DNA from: Desulfosporosinus metallidurans | GTDB taxonomy: Bacteria; Bacillota; Desulfitobacteriia; Desulfitobacteriales; Desulfitobacteriaceae | DNA length: 64,000 bases | Direction: 5' to 3' | NCBI RefSeq assembly: GCF_001936615.1 | Contig: NZ_MLBF01000001.1 | Coordinates: 209,057-273,056, forward strand | Part shown: positions 45,950-54,409 of the stretch, piece after piece | Numbering within the stretch: position 1 is the stretch's first letter | How the letters are laid out: the number at the start of each line of letters is the position of its first letter | The notes under the pieces: generated by a model | Told to the model about the DNA's origin: nothing | Database searches by the model: none | The model's input: the letters and a program-made list of their open reading frames with translations, nothing else | Position numbers and translations under genes: made by a program

Positions 45950-46029
45950 CCATGACTCAAACAAGGATGTTTGAGATTAGACACCGCCATGGATGGCAAG
46001 GTGTCGTGAGGGCGGGAAGGGACCCACCC
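45921..46029 (+). repeat. Structured repeat R2, copy 2 (overlaps the rsmI 3' end)
   Basis: Forward copy of the element found inverted at 11832-11970: GGCCAAGGATGGCC, TGTCCCTGTAGCC, hairpin CTCAAAC-AAGGAT-GTTTGAG, GCCATGGATGGC, then GTGTCGTGA and GGGAAGGGACC. It has fewer GATGGC units than copy 1. The rsmI stop codon TAG is part of the repeat. Confidence 0.75.
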
Positions 46030-46057
46030 AAACGTTACACGTTCAGATTGGTGGAAA

Positions 46058-46082
46058 AAAAGAAGGCCTCAAAGGCCTTCCG
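46058..46082. terminator. Bidirectional terminator between rsmI and abrB
   Basis: GAAGGCCT and AGGCCTTC form a compact stem. On the minus strand it is followed by a run of T (AAAAAAA on plus at 46053-46060), so it best serves abrB, and perhaps rsmI. Confidence 0.7.
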
Positions 46083-46157
46083 AGATAAATTCACCGTTTA
46101 GAATAAATTTATCAATTAATAAGTTGGATTTTCGTCTATGTAATGAGCATTTTGAAA

Positions 46158-46439
46158 TTATACGGCTTTTGAATCGGATTCTACATTGCCAGCAACGATT
46201 TCTCCCATGGCTGTTGCACACTCACGGCAGACGTTTTTACCATGAAAAAGTTGATTATAGCTGGCATTACCACAAAAGACACAAGCAGGCTCATACTTCT
46301 TAAGAATGATCTTTTCTTGATCCACATAGATTTCCAGAGCGTCTTTTTCGTCAATACCCAAAGTGCGGCGAAGCTCAATCGGTAGAACAATACGTCCAAG
46401 TTCATCTACTTTTCTCACGATTCCAGTTGATTTCATCAT
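46158..46439 (-). CDS. abrB: AbrB-family transition-state regulator with C-terminal Cys pairs
   Basis: 93 residues. The swapped-hairpin DNA-binding domain is clear: GIVRKVDELGRIVLPIELRRTLGI (residues 5-28) followed by DALEIYVDQEKIILKKYE. The C-terminal half carries CVFC and CRECA, a probable zinc-binding module absent from Bacillus subtilis AbrB. AbrB represses many stationary-phase genes before sporulation. Located between rsmI and metG as in Bacillus, on the opposite strand. Confidence 0.93.
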   Translation of the reverse strand: MMKSTGIVRKVDELGRIVLPIELRRTLGIDEKDALEIYVDQEKIILKKYEPACVFCGNASYNQLFHGKNVCRECATAMGEIVAGNVESDSKAV

Positions 46440-46488
46440 CGGATTTACCCTCCCCTTACAACAACATTCGACAGGAAACTACAACCTT

Positions 46489-46517
46489 ATGATACCAACT
46501 GTTCCATTTAAAGTCAA
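46489..46517 (-). promoter_or_regulatory. Promoter for abrB
   Basis: On the minus strand TTGACT (46512-46517) and TATCAT (46489-46494) are 17 bases apart, about 50 bases before the abrB start. Confidence 0.6.
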
Positions 46518-46585
46518 CCATTTTTTGATACCCAATCCATATATTTAAGCATTTTGTACATACTAATTCTTAATTGTGGATATAC

Positions 46586-46614
46586 TTGACAAATCTGAGT
46601 TTCTATACTATTAA
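46586..46614 (+). promoter_or_regulatory. Promoter for metG
   Basis: TTGACA (46586-46591) and TATTAA (46609-46614) with a 17-base spacer. The short leader leaves no room for a T-box. Confidence 0.55.
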
Positions 46615-46645
46615 TTCCAAAGATATTGAGATGGGAGACGTGAAG

Positions 46646-48601
46646 GTGAAATATTATATAACAACTCCAATTTTTTATCCGAATTCAAGTCCTCATATTG
46701 GAACAGCTTATACGACGGTTGCGGCGGACACGCTGGCCCGGTATCATAGATTGTTAGGGGATAACGTTCATTTCCTCACGGGCACGGATGAAAACGCCCA
46801 GAAGATTGTCCGTACAGCCGAGGCACACCACACGGACCCGAAAATTTATGTTGATGGCGTGGTAGATCGATTTAAGGAACTTTGGAAAGCCTTAGATATT
46901 TCGTTTGATGACTTTATTCGAACGACAGAGGAACGTCATCAAAAAGTAGTTCAACAAATTTTCACTAAACTATATGAACAAGGAGACATCTATAAGTCGG
47001 AGTATTCCGGCTGGTATTGTACTCCTTGTGAAACATTCTGGCTGGAAAATAAGTTGATCGAGGGTAAATGTCCGAACTCGGATTGTGGTCGAGATGTGGA
47101 GCTACTCAAGGAAGAAAGTTATTTCTTCCGTCTTTCAAAATATCAAGATGCCCTGCTTAAATTTATTGATGAGCATCCGGAATTTATCCAACCTGTGTCC
47201 CGTCGCAACGAAATGATTCGTTTTATTGAAGGTGGTCTAGAGGATCTTTGCGTTTCGCGTACCACGTTTCAGTGGGGAATCAAAGTCCCGTTTGACCCCA
47301 AACATGTCGTGTATGTATGGCTGGATGCCTTGATTAACTATATTTCAGCGCTCGGGTACCCTGATGGGGAAAACTATCAGCAGTATTGGCCAGCGGATGT
47401 GCATATCATGGGAAAGGATATTGTACGTTTCCATGCTGTCATTTGGCCAATTATTCTTATGGCTTTAAATCTTCCGCTCCCTAGAGCGGTCTACGGGCAT
47501 GGCTGGTACTTAACTAAAGATGGCGGAAAAATTTCTAAGTCCCGCGGAAATGTGCAGGATTCCTTCGAATTGATTCAAAGATATGGCTCAGATGCCATCC
47601 GTTATTTCTTGTTGCGCGAGATGCAAGTGGGCACTGATGGAACGTACTCTGAGGATAATGTGGTTGAACGAATCAACAGTGATCTGGCTAATGATTTTGG
47701 GAATTTCATCTCTCGCAGTTTGGCTATGGTTGTCAAGTACCGAGATGGGGTTGTTCCTGGTTCTAGGCAAAACGGGCCTCTGGAGCAGGAACTGAACGTC
47801 TTGAGTCAAGAGGTTAAAAAGGCAGTCGAAGAGAGTCTCAATGGGTGTGACCCAGCGAGTGCGCTGGAACAAATTTGGCATTTTGTGGCACGCTGCAATA
47901 AATATGTCGATGAAACAGCGCCTTGGGCACTTGCAAAGCAAGAAGATCAGCGAGACCGTTTGGACACTGTCCTTTATACCTTTGTGGAATGTATCCGGAT
48001 CATGGCGATTCTGACGGCCCCATTCATGCCAGGATTACCACCTAGAATTTGTCCGCTTCTCGGCAAGGACGAGAGACTCATCCGCTGGGAAGAAGCGGAT
48101 CAATGGGGCATCATAGAAGCCGGAACTCGTGTGCAAAAGGGAGAACCGCTTTTCCCGAGAATTGATGTATCGCAATATACGACAGCAGGGGAGACGAAAA
48201 CAGTGAATCAAGACCAAAACCAAGCTCTGGAGCAAATCGAAGAACATGTTCCAGCGCTCGAATTTGAGCCTATCAAAGAAGAAATCAGTATTGAAGAGTT
48301 TGCCAAACTGGACTTACGTGTTGCAAAGATCCTAAGTTCCGAGAAAGTAGAAAAGACGGATAAACTGATGAAGTTGGAAGTCGAAGTGTCAGGTGAAGTA
48401 CGCACGGTGGTTTCGGGTATTGCCAAGCACTATGCCCCAGAAGACCTTGTAAACCAACATGTTGTCTTGGTCGCCAATTTGAAGCCCACCAAGCTGCGAG
48501 GAATCATGTCTCAAGGCATGATCTTGGCAGCCTCACAGGGAGAAGTGTTGGAAGTTCTTACGGTCAACAAAGATCTTCCCGGAGGGGCGCGGGTCAAATG
48601 A
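46646..48601 (+). CDS. metG: Methionyl-tRNA synthetase with C-terminal tRNA-binding domain
   Basis: 651 residues from a GTG at 46646 with GGGAG 8 bases upstream; GTG 46640 and ATG 46631 are alternatives. Class I core: ITTPIFYPNSSPHIGTAY (HIGH motif as HIGT), zinc cysteines CTPCETFW and CPNSDCG (about residues 122-150), and KISKSRGN (KMSKS, about 293). The C-terminal EMAP/Trbp111-type tRNA-binding domain begins near residue 548 (FAKLDLRVAKI). The stop overlaps the tatD start. Confidence 0.96.
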   Translation: MKYYITTPIFYPNSSPHIGTAYTTVAADTLARYHRLLGDNVHFLTGTDENAQKIVRTAEAHHTDPKIYVDGVVDRFKELWKALDISFDDFIRTTEERHQKVVQQIFTKLYEQGDIYKSEYSGWYCTPCETFWLENKLIEGKCPNSDCGRDVELLKEESYFFRLSKYQDALLKFIDEHPEFIQPVSRRNEMIRFIEGGLEDLCVSRTTFQWGIKVPFDPKHVVYVWLDALINYISALGYPDGENYQQYWPADVHIMGKDIVRFHAVIWPIILMALNLPLPRAVYGHGWYLTKDGGKISKSRGNVQDSFELIQRYGSDAIRYFLLREMQVGTDGTYSEDNVVERINSDLANDFGNFISRSLAMVVKYRDGVVPGSRQNGPLEQELNVLSQEVKKAVEESLNGCDPASALEQIWHFVARCNKYVDETAPWALAKQEDQRDRLDTVLYTFVECIRIMAILTAPFMPGLPPRICPLLGKDERLIRWEEADQWGIIEAGTRVQKGEPLFPRIDVSQYTTAGETKTVNQDQNQALEQIEEHVPALEFEPIKEEISIEEFAKLDLRVAKILSSEKVEKTDKLMKLEVEVSGEVRTVVSGIAKHYAPEDLVNQHVVLVANLKPTKLRGIMSQGMILAASQGEVLEVLTVNKDLPGGARVK

Positions 48602-49377
48602 TTTGGGATACACATGCACATTTAGATGATCCTGACTATTCTGAGGACTTTCAAGAAGTCGTGTTGCGAATGAAGTCCTATGGGATTTCGCGCGTGACAA
48701 ATGTCGGATATGATCTTGCTTCTTCGGAACGATCTGTGAAACTCTCTCAAGACTATGATTTTATATATGCGGCGATCGGCATACACCCTCACAACGCCGA
48801 AGGAATTACAGCGGAAACTTGGGAAAGGCTTAAAGGGTTGGCGAAACAACCGAAGGTATTGGCCTGGGGCGAGATCGGACTAGATTATTATCGTGATCTT
48901 TCTCCGCGCTCGATTCAAAAAGAAGTATTTATTCAACAGATTAAATTAGCCAATGAGGTGGGCTTGCCTATCGTGATTCATAATCGGGATGCCCATCAGG
49001 ATGTTTTGGAGATTGTTAAGGGCCACCCCCCAAAATATGGGGGGGTATTCCACTGTTATTCTGGGTCTCGGGAAATGGCAAATATTCTTTTGAAGCTAGG
49101 ATTCTATCTATCTTTTGCTGGACCAGTGACGTTTAAAAATGCTCGGCATACAGTTGAGGTGGCCGAACATGTCCCAATTGATCGTATCTTGGTAGAGACT
49201 GATTCTCCGTATTTGACCCCCGAACCGCGCAGAGGAAAGCGCAATGAGCCAACATATGTAAGAGAAGTTGTTAAGAAAATCGCTGAGATCAGAAACTTAC
49301 CGTTTGAAGACGTTGCTTTGCAAACTATGCGCAATGCTGAAACAATTTTTAAGCTTGTTAAAAAGGACCTTCGTTAG
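48598..49377 (+). CDS. tatD: TatD-family metal-dependent deoxyribonuclease
   Basis: 259 residues (YcfH/YabD type). Metal ligands: DTHAHLDD (residues 3-10), GEIGLDYY (Glu about 92), VIHNRDAH, FHCYSGS and the Asp in VETDSPYL (about 201). Probable 3'-exonuclease in DNA quality control. Overlaps metG by 4 bases (ATGA). Confidence 0.95.
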   Translation: MIWDTHAHLDDPDYSEDFQEVVLRMKSYGISRVTNVGYDLASSERSVKLSQDYDFIYAAIGIHPHNAEGITAETWERLKGLAKQPKVLAWGEIGLDYYRDLSPRSIQKEVFIQQIKLANEVGLPIVIHNRDAHQDVLEIVKGHPPKYGGVFHCYSGSREMANILLKLGFYLSFAGPVTFKNARHTVEVAEHVPIDRILVETDSPYLTPEPRRGKRNEPTYVREVVKKIAEIRNLPFEDVALQTMRNAETIFKLVKKDLR

Positions 49378-49394
49378 AGAAGGTTCTTTTTTTA
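49363..49394 (+). terminator. Terminator overlapping the tatD stop
   Basis: AAGGACCTTC and GAAGGTTCTT pair (with G-T) around a short loop, followed by TTTTTTT. Confidence 0.8.
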
Positions 49395-49428
49395 GTTTGC
49401 TTCATAGGTTGTGTTAAGGGGGGATAAA

Positions 49429-50353
49429 ATGTATTTGCTACCGGTTACCACCTATTCCGATTATTGGCGTGCAACCAGAATTTGGAGCTCGTACATTGGC
49501 GGGCTGGCAGTGTTCGCTGTCGGTACGCAGTATTCAACGCTGACCACTTCGGATAAAACGCAAACTACGCCACTGCCAGTTCAGGTAGCTAAACAATTCT
49601 TAAGCTCAAAGGAATCCGGTTTAGAAGTAGGCTTTTCGGAATCCCGGCTGAGGGCACTTAATCAGAGTAGCCGAGGAGTACTTGGTCAAGGCACACAGCA
49701 GAGGATTAGCCAGCCAAGGAGTAGTAACAAGCCAAGAGGCAATAGTAGCCCAGGAAGCTAGTACTAGGTTGACGAGCAAAACTAAAATTGAAGACAAAGA
49801 AATCCCATTTGAAACTCAATATGTAGAATCGGATGAACTTCTTCCTGGTAAGAGTAAGATACAGGAGGTAGGAGAAAAGGGAATATATCGCCGGGTAGTG
49901 AAGACGTTCGAGGTCGGTGGAAACCCTGTGGATCAGCGAGTGCAATCTACTTTCGAGCTTAAAAGCCCGAAAAAGGAAGTAATTCTTCAGAATTCCAAAC
50001 CAGTTCCTAAGAAAAAAGTGGTTATTCAGAGATCTACATCAGTTGCCGATGCAGCACTTGAATTAGATAAATCAAATATTCAAAAAACACTGACCGTTGA
50101 GTCGACGGCTTATACGCATACTGGCAACAAAACGGCTACGGGTGTTGAACCACGAGAAGGGTTGATTGCGGTCGATCCGAAGGTCATTGCTATGGGAAGC
50201 AAGGTTTACGTAGAAGGGTACGGATATGCTATAGCCGCAGATACAGGGGGAGATATTCGTGGAAATCGAATTGACGTGTTCTTCTCGAGCTTGCGTCAAT
50301 GTATCGACTGGGGGAGAAGACCTGTTCATATTTATGTATTAAATACCATATAA
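49429..50353 (+). pseudogene. Secreted G5 and 3D domain protein, apparent frameshift
   Basis: The ATG at 49429 (GGGGGGA upstream) opens a frame with a membrane/signal segment that runs to 49761. A second frame, shifted by +1, is open from 49670 to 50353 and carries a G5 domain (near 49800-49980) and a C-terminal 3D domain (VESTAYTHTGNKTATG, DTGGDIRGNRIDVFF), as in resuscitation/cell-wall hydrolase-like proteins. The two frames overlap within a Ser/Gln-rich stretch at 49670-49760 where the shift must occur. A TTG at 49682 has a GAGGAG only 3 bases upstream and makes a poor start. This could be a decayed gene, a sequencing error or programmed frameshifting. An intact paralogue follows. Confidence 0.7.
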
Positions 50354-50430
50354 TGTAAAATAATTTTGACAACAGACTACTTATCTATTAAAATGAAGTT
50401 GCTAGGCTATTTAGTTTTTGGAGGGATTCA

Positions 50431-51603
50431 ATGTTTGTATTAATTCGAACCCGGGTTTTATCCTTGGTTCGGACGTCTCGTATTGCTCAAATGGTCGTTG
50501 CCGTCTTTGTTATTCTGCTCATTGCAATTGGGACACTCGCTTATAATTCTAAAACAATCGAAGCCCACATTGATGGAAAAACTGTTCAAATTACGACAAT
50601 TTTTGGGACGGTCGGTCAGGCACTTGCCCATTCAAATTTGGAGACTTATCCTGAAGATATCGTAACCCCTTCTCGTGACACAAAGATCACCAAGGGATTG
50701 ACAATAGAAATTACGAAGAGTGTGCCAGTTCATCTCTCAGTCGATGAACAAAATTTTGTGACACGGACTTCAGCAAAAACTGTTGGAGAGGTTCTTGCCG
50801 ATTTGTCGAAGCGTTACGGGCTTCAGATTAAAGATGTTGATGAAGTCAATGTCCCACGTACGGCTTTAATCGCGGACCAAATGGAGATTAAAGTGCGGAG
50901 GACTATCCCCATTCTCGTGAGTGCGGATGGCAAGAATGAAAATACCTATATTGCGCCTCGAACCGTGGCAGATGCGCTCAAGAAACTTGGCATTGTCCTG
51001 GGAGTCAAGGATAAAGTCTCGCTGCCTCTTGATCACATGCTGACGGCTAATGAGCAGGTGCATGTAGTTCGGGTTGCGGAACGAATAGAAACTGTTAAAA
51101 GCGAGGTCCCTTTTCAGATTGTTACCCAGCCAGGGGATTATCCAGTCGGGTTACCGGACAAGATTGTCAGTCGCGGTTCAAACGGCCTTCAAGAGCAGAC
51201 GGTAAGGATGACGCTAGAAGATGGTAAAGAGGTTGATCGTGAGATACTTGGCCAGCGCGTGGTTGTAACTCCTACCAATCAAGTGATTTCTCGTGGTGCG
51301 CAAACTTCAATTTCGCGGGGCGGTAATGTTATTAATTTCAAGCGTGCCTATGTGATGACAGCAACAGCCTATTGTGAACCTGGAGGCAGAACAGCTACGG
51401 GGGCAGATGTCCGTTGGGGGATTATTGCGGTTGACCCTAGCGTGATTTCCCTGGGTAAGAACGTCTATGTGGATGGTTATGGAGAGGCTCGTGCCTTAGA
51501 TACTGGTGGAGCAATTATCGGTAACCGCATCGACCTTTACATGAATTCTCAAGAGGCAGCGGCAGCATGGGGTGTTCGCAAAGTAATGGTGTATGTTAAA
51601 TAG
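50431..51603 (+). CDS. yabE: YabE-like protein with DUF348, G5 and 3D domains
   Basis: 390 residues, anchored or exported by a membrane segment (about residues 20-40). Two or three ubiquitin-like DUF348 repeats (about 43-190: TVQITTIFGTVGQAL; VHLSVDEQNFVTRTSAKTVGEVL; IPILVSADGKNENTYIAPRTVADAL), then a G5 domain (about 200-275) and a C-terminal 3D domain with YVMTATAYCEPG and ALDTGGAIIGNRIDLYM. Related to Rpf/Sps cell-wall enzymes; probable peptidoglycan lytic activity. Position before rnmV-rsmA matches Bacillus yabE. Confidence 0.92.
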   Translation: MFVLIRTRVLSLVRTSRIAQMVVAVFVILLIAIGTLAYNSKTIEAHIDGKTVQITTIFGTVGQALAHSNLETYPEDIVTPSRDTKITKGLTIEITKSVPVHLSVDEQNFVTRTSAKTVGEVLADLSKRYGLQIKDVDEVNVPRTALIADQMEIKVRRTIPILVSADGKNENTYIAPRTVADALKKLGIVLGVKDKVSLPLDHMLTANEQVHVVRVAERIETVKSEVPFQIVTQPGDYPVGLPDKIVSRGSNGLQEQTVRMTLEDGKEVDREILGQRVVVTPTNQVISRGAQTSISRGGNVINFKRAYVMTATAYCEPGGRTATGADVRWGIIAVDPSVISLGKNVYVDGYGEARALDTGGAIIGNRIDLYMNSQEAAAAWGVRKVMVYVK

Positions 51604-51608
51604 TTAAG

Positions 51609-51662
51609 AACAGGGGGACAGGTACGTCGTTTGCTTGCAAACGACGTACCTGTCCCCCTGTT
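51609..51662. repeat. 54-bp near-perfect palindrome after yabE
   Basis: A 26-base arm (51609-51634, starting AACAGGGGGACAGG) is repeated exactly in inverse at 51637-51662, with TT between. It directly follows the yabE stop. The structure would terminate or stabilise transcripts from either side, but it lacks a long U-run. It resembles in style the inverted repeat at 57723-57805. Confidence 0.8.
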
Positions 51663-51740
51663 TCGCTCGCTCCCTGTTCCGCTTCTAACTTGATTTATCA
51701 GCACATACTCTTTAATAGTATTGAAACGGGGGAGTGCTGA

Positions 51741-52451
51741 ATGCGATGTCCTATGGTGATCTTGGGTAAAAAATCTGCAGTTTTACTTGTACTTGGCGTG
51801 ATGGGGATGCTGATGTTTTCGGTATTTTGGCAGGGCTCGAGTGCTGTGGTTAGCCATTTCGGGGGCCACCACGTGGTGATGCTCGACCCGGGGCATGGAG
51901 GATATGATCCCGGAACGATCACTTCTCAGGGTGTTTATGAAAAAGAAATTAATCTTCAGATTGCACAAAAGGTTAAGGAAATGCTTGGGCCAAGTGGAAT
52001 TGAAGTTTTTCTTACTCGGGAAGAAGATATAGACTATGTTCCGGATGGTGTCAGAGGAAAAACGACAAAGAAGCAAATTGACTTAAATCGACGCATTGAA
52101 CTGGCGAAGGAGGCCAAAGCAGATGTTTTTGTCAGCCTGCATGTCAATGCAACAGCGTCGGGGCAGCAGTCAGGTGCGGAAACGTTTTATCATTATCGGT
52201 CAGAACCTGGAAAAAGTTTAGCTGAATTGATTCAGCAAGAATTGATTAAAATACCAGGAATGAATCGTAGAATTGCCAAGCCTGGAGATTTCTATGTTAT
52301 CAAAAACACGAGTATGCCTGCGGTCATAGTAGAAGTGGGTTATTTGTCCAGCCCAAAGGAGCGGAAAAAACTTCAACAATCATGGTACCAAGAACAACTA
52401 TCCCGTGCTATTGCTAAAGGGATTGCCAATAATTTTGAAATCCATAATTAA
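51741..52451 (+). CDS. cwlD: N-acetylmuramoyl-L-alanine amidase, CwlD type
   Basis: 236 residues with an N-terminal membrane segment (about 12-32). Amidase_3 zinc site: LDPGHGGYDPG (first His), the Glu in KEINLQIAQKV, VSLHVNA (His) and catalytic Glu in VEVGYLSS. CwlD makes the muramic-delta-lactam of the spore cortex, needed for germination. ATG at 51741 after GGGGGAG; ATG at 51756 is possible. Adjacent to a GH18 lipoprotein. The assignment to CwlD over other amidases rests on size and the sporulation context. Confidence 0.85.
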   Translation: MRCPMVILGKKSAVLLVLGVMGMLMFSVFWQGSSAVVSHFGGHHVVMLDPGHGGYDPGTITSQGVYEKEINLQIAQKVKEMLGPSGIEVFLTREEDIDYVPDGVRGKTTKKQIDLNRRIELAKEAKADVFVSLHVNATASGQQSGAETFYHYRSEPGKSLAELIQQELIKIPGMNRRIAKPGDFYVIKNTSMPAVIVEVGYLSSPKERKKLQQSWYQEQLSRAIAKGIANNFEIHN

Positions 52452-52557
52452 CCTTAGATGGATAAAAATAACGTTTATTATTCAGATACATAACGCCCTT
52501 TGAAGCGGGGAAAATAAAGTCAGTTACCGAATCTAGATTAAGGAGTTGAAGCGCAGC

Positions 52558-53727
52558 ATGAAACGGTTTCTGACTTTTATGATGAGCAGTGCCCTTGTTT
52601 TGGGCCTTGCCTTGACAGGTTGTACCAATGTATCCCCTCCTGCTTCTCCTAACACCCCAGAGAAGACCACACAAAGTACAAAACCGCCGGAAGCAGAGGC
52701 TGGTGCAACACGAGATTCCGTAATAGGGCCTGAGAAGCGTGTGGTTATGGGATTTTACACTGATCCGGAAGGACCAACCCCTGGCTCAAAGGACTCAATG
52801 GTCAAAAATGCAAAATTATTGGATGAAGTTGCATTTTTCTGGTACTCCTTTGATGCAACCGGTAAAGTCATTCCGAACGGTAAAGTTGATTTAAGTATTA
52901 AGCAGAAGGCTCAAAAAAGTGGGTCCAAAGCCTATGCCCTGGTGCATAACATGAATTTAACTGGGGGTGTTGGCTTTGATGCTAACCTTGCTCACCGAGT
53001 TTTATCCAATCCTGCAGTTAGGGCAAACTTAGTGACAAACCTGGTCAATTTGACGACAAAAGATGGTTGGGACGGAATTTCTGTGGACATCGAAAAGACC
53101 CCTCCTGGAGATCGCAACAACTTTTCTGCATTTGTGGCTGAGTTGGGAAAAGCGTTAAAAGCCAAAGACAAAGTTTTGAACATTTCTATTCCGGCTAAAT
53201 TTGTGGATTATCCTTCTGATTTGTGGTCAGGTGCTTATGATTATGCGGCGATTGGAAAGGCTGCCGACCAAATCATTCTAATGACATATGATGAGCATGG
53301 ACTAGGAACGACCCAAGGGCCCATTGCCTCACAAGGCTGGGTAGATCGCGTAATTACCTATGCAGTTGGGAAAATACCTAAAGAGAAAATTGTGATGGGT
53401 CTCCCCGTTTATTCCTTTGACTGGGGATCGAACAAGCCCTTAATGCCAGATTATCTATCCCATAGTCAAACAGTTGATCGTGCTAAAAAGCATGGGGTAC
53501 AAATTCTAACTGATCCAAGTGCCAAGGTTCCACAATTTACCTATACTGCCAATGGGGTTCGACATGAAGTCTTCTTTGAGAATGCCGCCAGTTTGAAGAT
53601 AAAAATGGAGTATGCGCTCAAACACAAATTACATGGGGTTGCAATTTGGCGTTTGGGAATGGAGGATCCTGCGATCTGGGATTCACTTATTAAAACGTAT
53701 GGGACAAATAAAGAAACGAAAAAATAA
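52558..53727 (+). CDS. Glycoside hydrolase family 18-like lipoprotein
   Basis: 389 residues from the ATG at 52558. An upstream TTG at 52546 directly abuts AAGGAG, so it is too close to serve. Lipoprotein signal with lipobox LTGC, a Pro/Ser/Thr linker, then a GH18 TIM barrel with the catalytic segment WDGISVDIEK, where Ser replaces the usual first Asp of DxDxE, and QIILMTYDEHG. Related to spore cortex-lytic SleL/YaaH-type N-acetylglucosaminidases but without LysM repeats. Possibly acts on cortex or cell wall. Confidence 0.82.
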   Translation: MKRFLTFMMSSALVLGLALTGCTNVSPPASPNTPEKTTQSTKPPEAEAGATRDSVIGPEKRVVMGFYTDPEGPTPGSKDSMVKNAKLLDEVAFFWYSFDATGKVIPNGKVDLSIKQKAQKSGSKAYALVHNMNLTGGVGFDANLAHRVLSNPAVRANLVTNLVNLTTKDGWDGISVDIEKTPPGDRNNFSAFVAELGKALKAKDKVLNISIPAKFVDYPSDLWSGAYDYAAIGKAADQIILMTYDEHGLGTTQGPIASQGWVDRVITYAVGKIPKEKIVMGLPVYSFDWGSNKPLMPDYLSHSQTVDRAKKHGVQILTDPSAKVPQFTYTANGVRHEVFFENAASLKIKMEYALKHKLHGVAIWRLGMEDPAIWDSLIKTYGTNKETKK

Positions 53728-53742
53728 TAATAGAGTTTAAAC

Positions 53743-53785
53743 TCTATAAAGGACGAAAGAGGCATTTTCTTTCGTCCTTTATAAG
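53743..53785 (+). terminator. Terminator after the GH18 gene
   Basis: TATAAAGGACGAAAGA and TCTTTCGTCCTTTATA-type arms form a long stem with an 8-base loop. Confidence 0.8.
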
Positions 53786-53857
53786 TTTCCAACTGAAAAT
53801 TTGAGTCTTTGAACATTCTCAGTTAAGATAGAGAGGGGAAACGGAGGAAATCAAGGA

Positions 53858-54409
53858 ATGATTAAGGAACTTATAGTGGTTGAAGGAAAAAATGACGCTC
53901 ATGCGGTACGACAGGCCCTCGGGGAAGTGGATGTCATTTGGACGGAAGGGTTTGGGTTGACTAAGAAAAAGTTAGAATACATAGCAGAAATGGCAACTCG
54001 TCAAGGGGTGATTGTCTTGACGGATCCCGATACGGTTGGAGAGCAAATTCGCAATCGTATTAGGACTTATGTTCCTCAGGCCAAACATACTTATTTAACT
54101 AGGAAAGTGGCAACAAAGCAAGGAGATATTGGGGTCGAAAATGCAGCACCCCATGACATACGTCAGGCTTTTGCCCATATTCAACAAGAGCAGGGAACAT
54201 CCAGTGAGAATTTTACAATGGAGGATTTATTCACAGCTGGTATAGTTGGATCAAAGCAAGCGAGCAACTACAGACTAGCACTAGGACGGAAGTTGGGAAT
54301 CGGGGATACCAATGCCAAACAATGCTTACATCGGTTGAACCGTTTTGGAATATCGCGCGAGTTGTTTTTTCAAGCGATGGAGGAGGTTCGTGATGGAGAG
54401 CGCAGCTGA
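53858..54409 (+). CDS. rnmV: Ribonuclease M5
   Basis: 183 residues. TOPRIM nuclease that matures 5S rRNA in Gram-positives. Motifs IVVEGKNDAHAVRQAL (Glu about residue 8), VLTDPDTVGEQIR (DxD) and the C-terminal domain with FTMEDLFTAGIVGS. It precedes rsmA, as in nearly all Firmicutes, overlapping it by 17 bases. Confidence 0.95.
   Translation: MIKELIVVEGKNDAHAVRQALGEVDVIWTEGFGLTKKKLEYIAEMATRQGVIVLTDPDTVGEQIRNRIRTYVPQAKHTYLTRKVATKQGDIGVENAAPHDIRQAFAHIQQEQGTSSENFTMEDLFTAGIVGSKQASNYRLALGRKLGIGDTNAKQCLHRLNRFGISRELFFQAMEEVRDGERS

Noticed and set aside
51700..51712. Sigma-E -10 (CATACTCT) upstream of cwlD
   Set aside because: No matching -35 at 16-18 bases, and the 8-base match is too weak alone.
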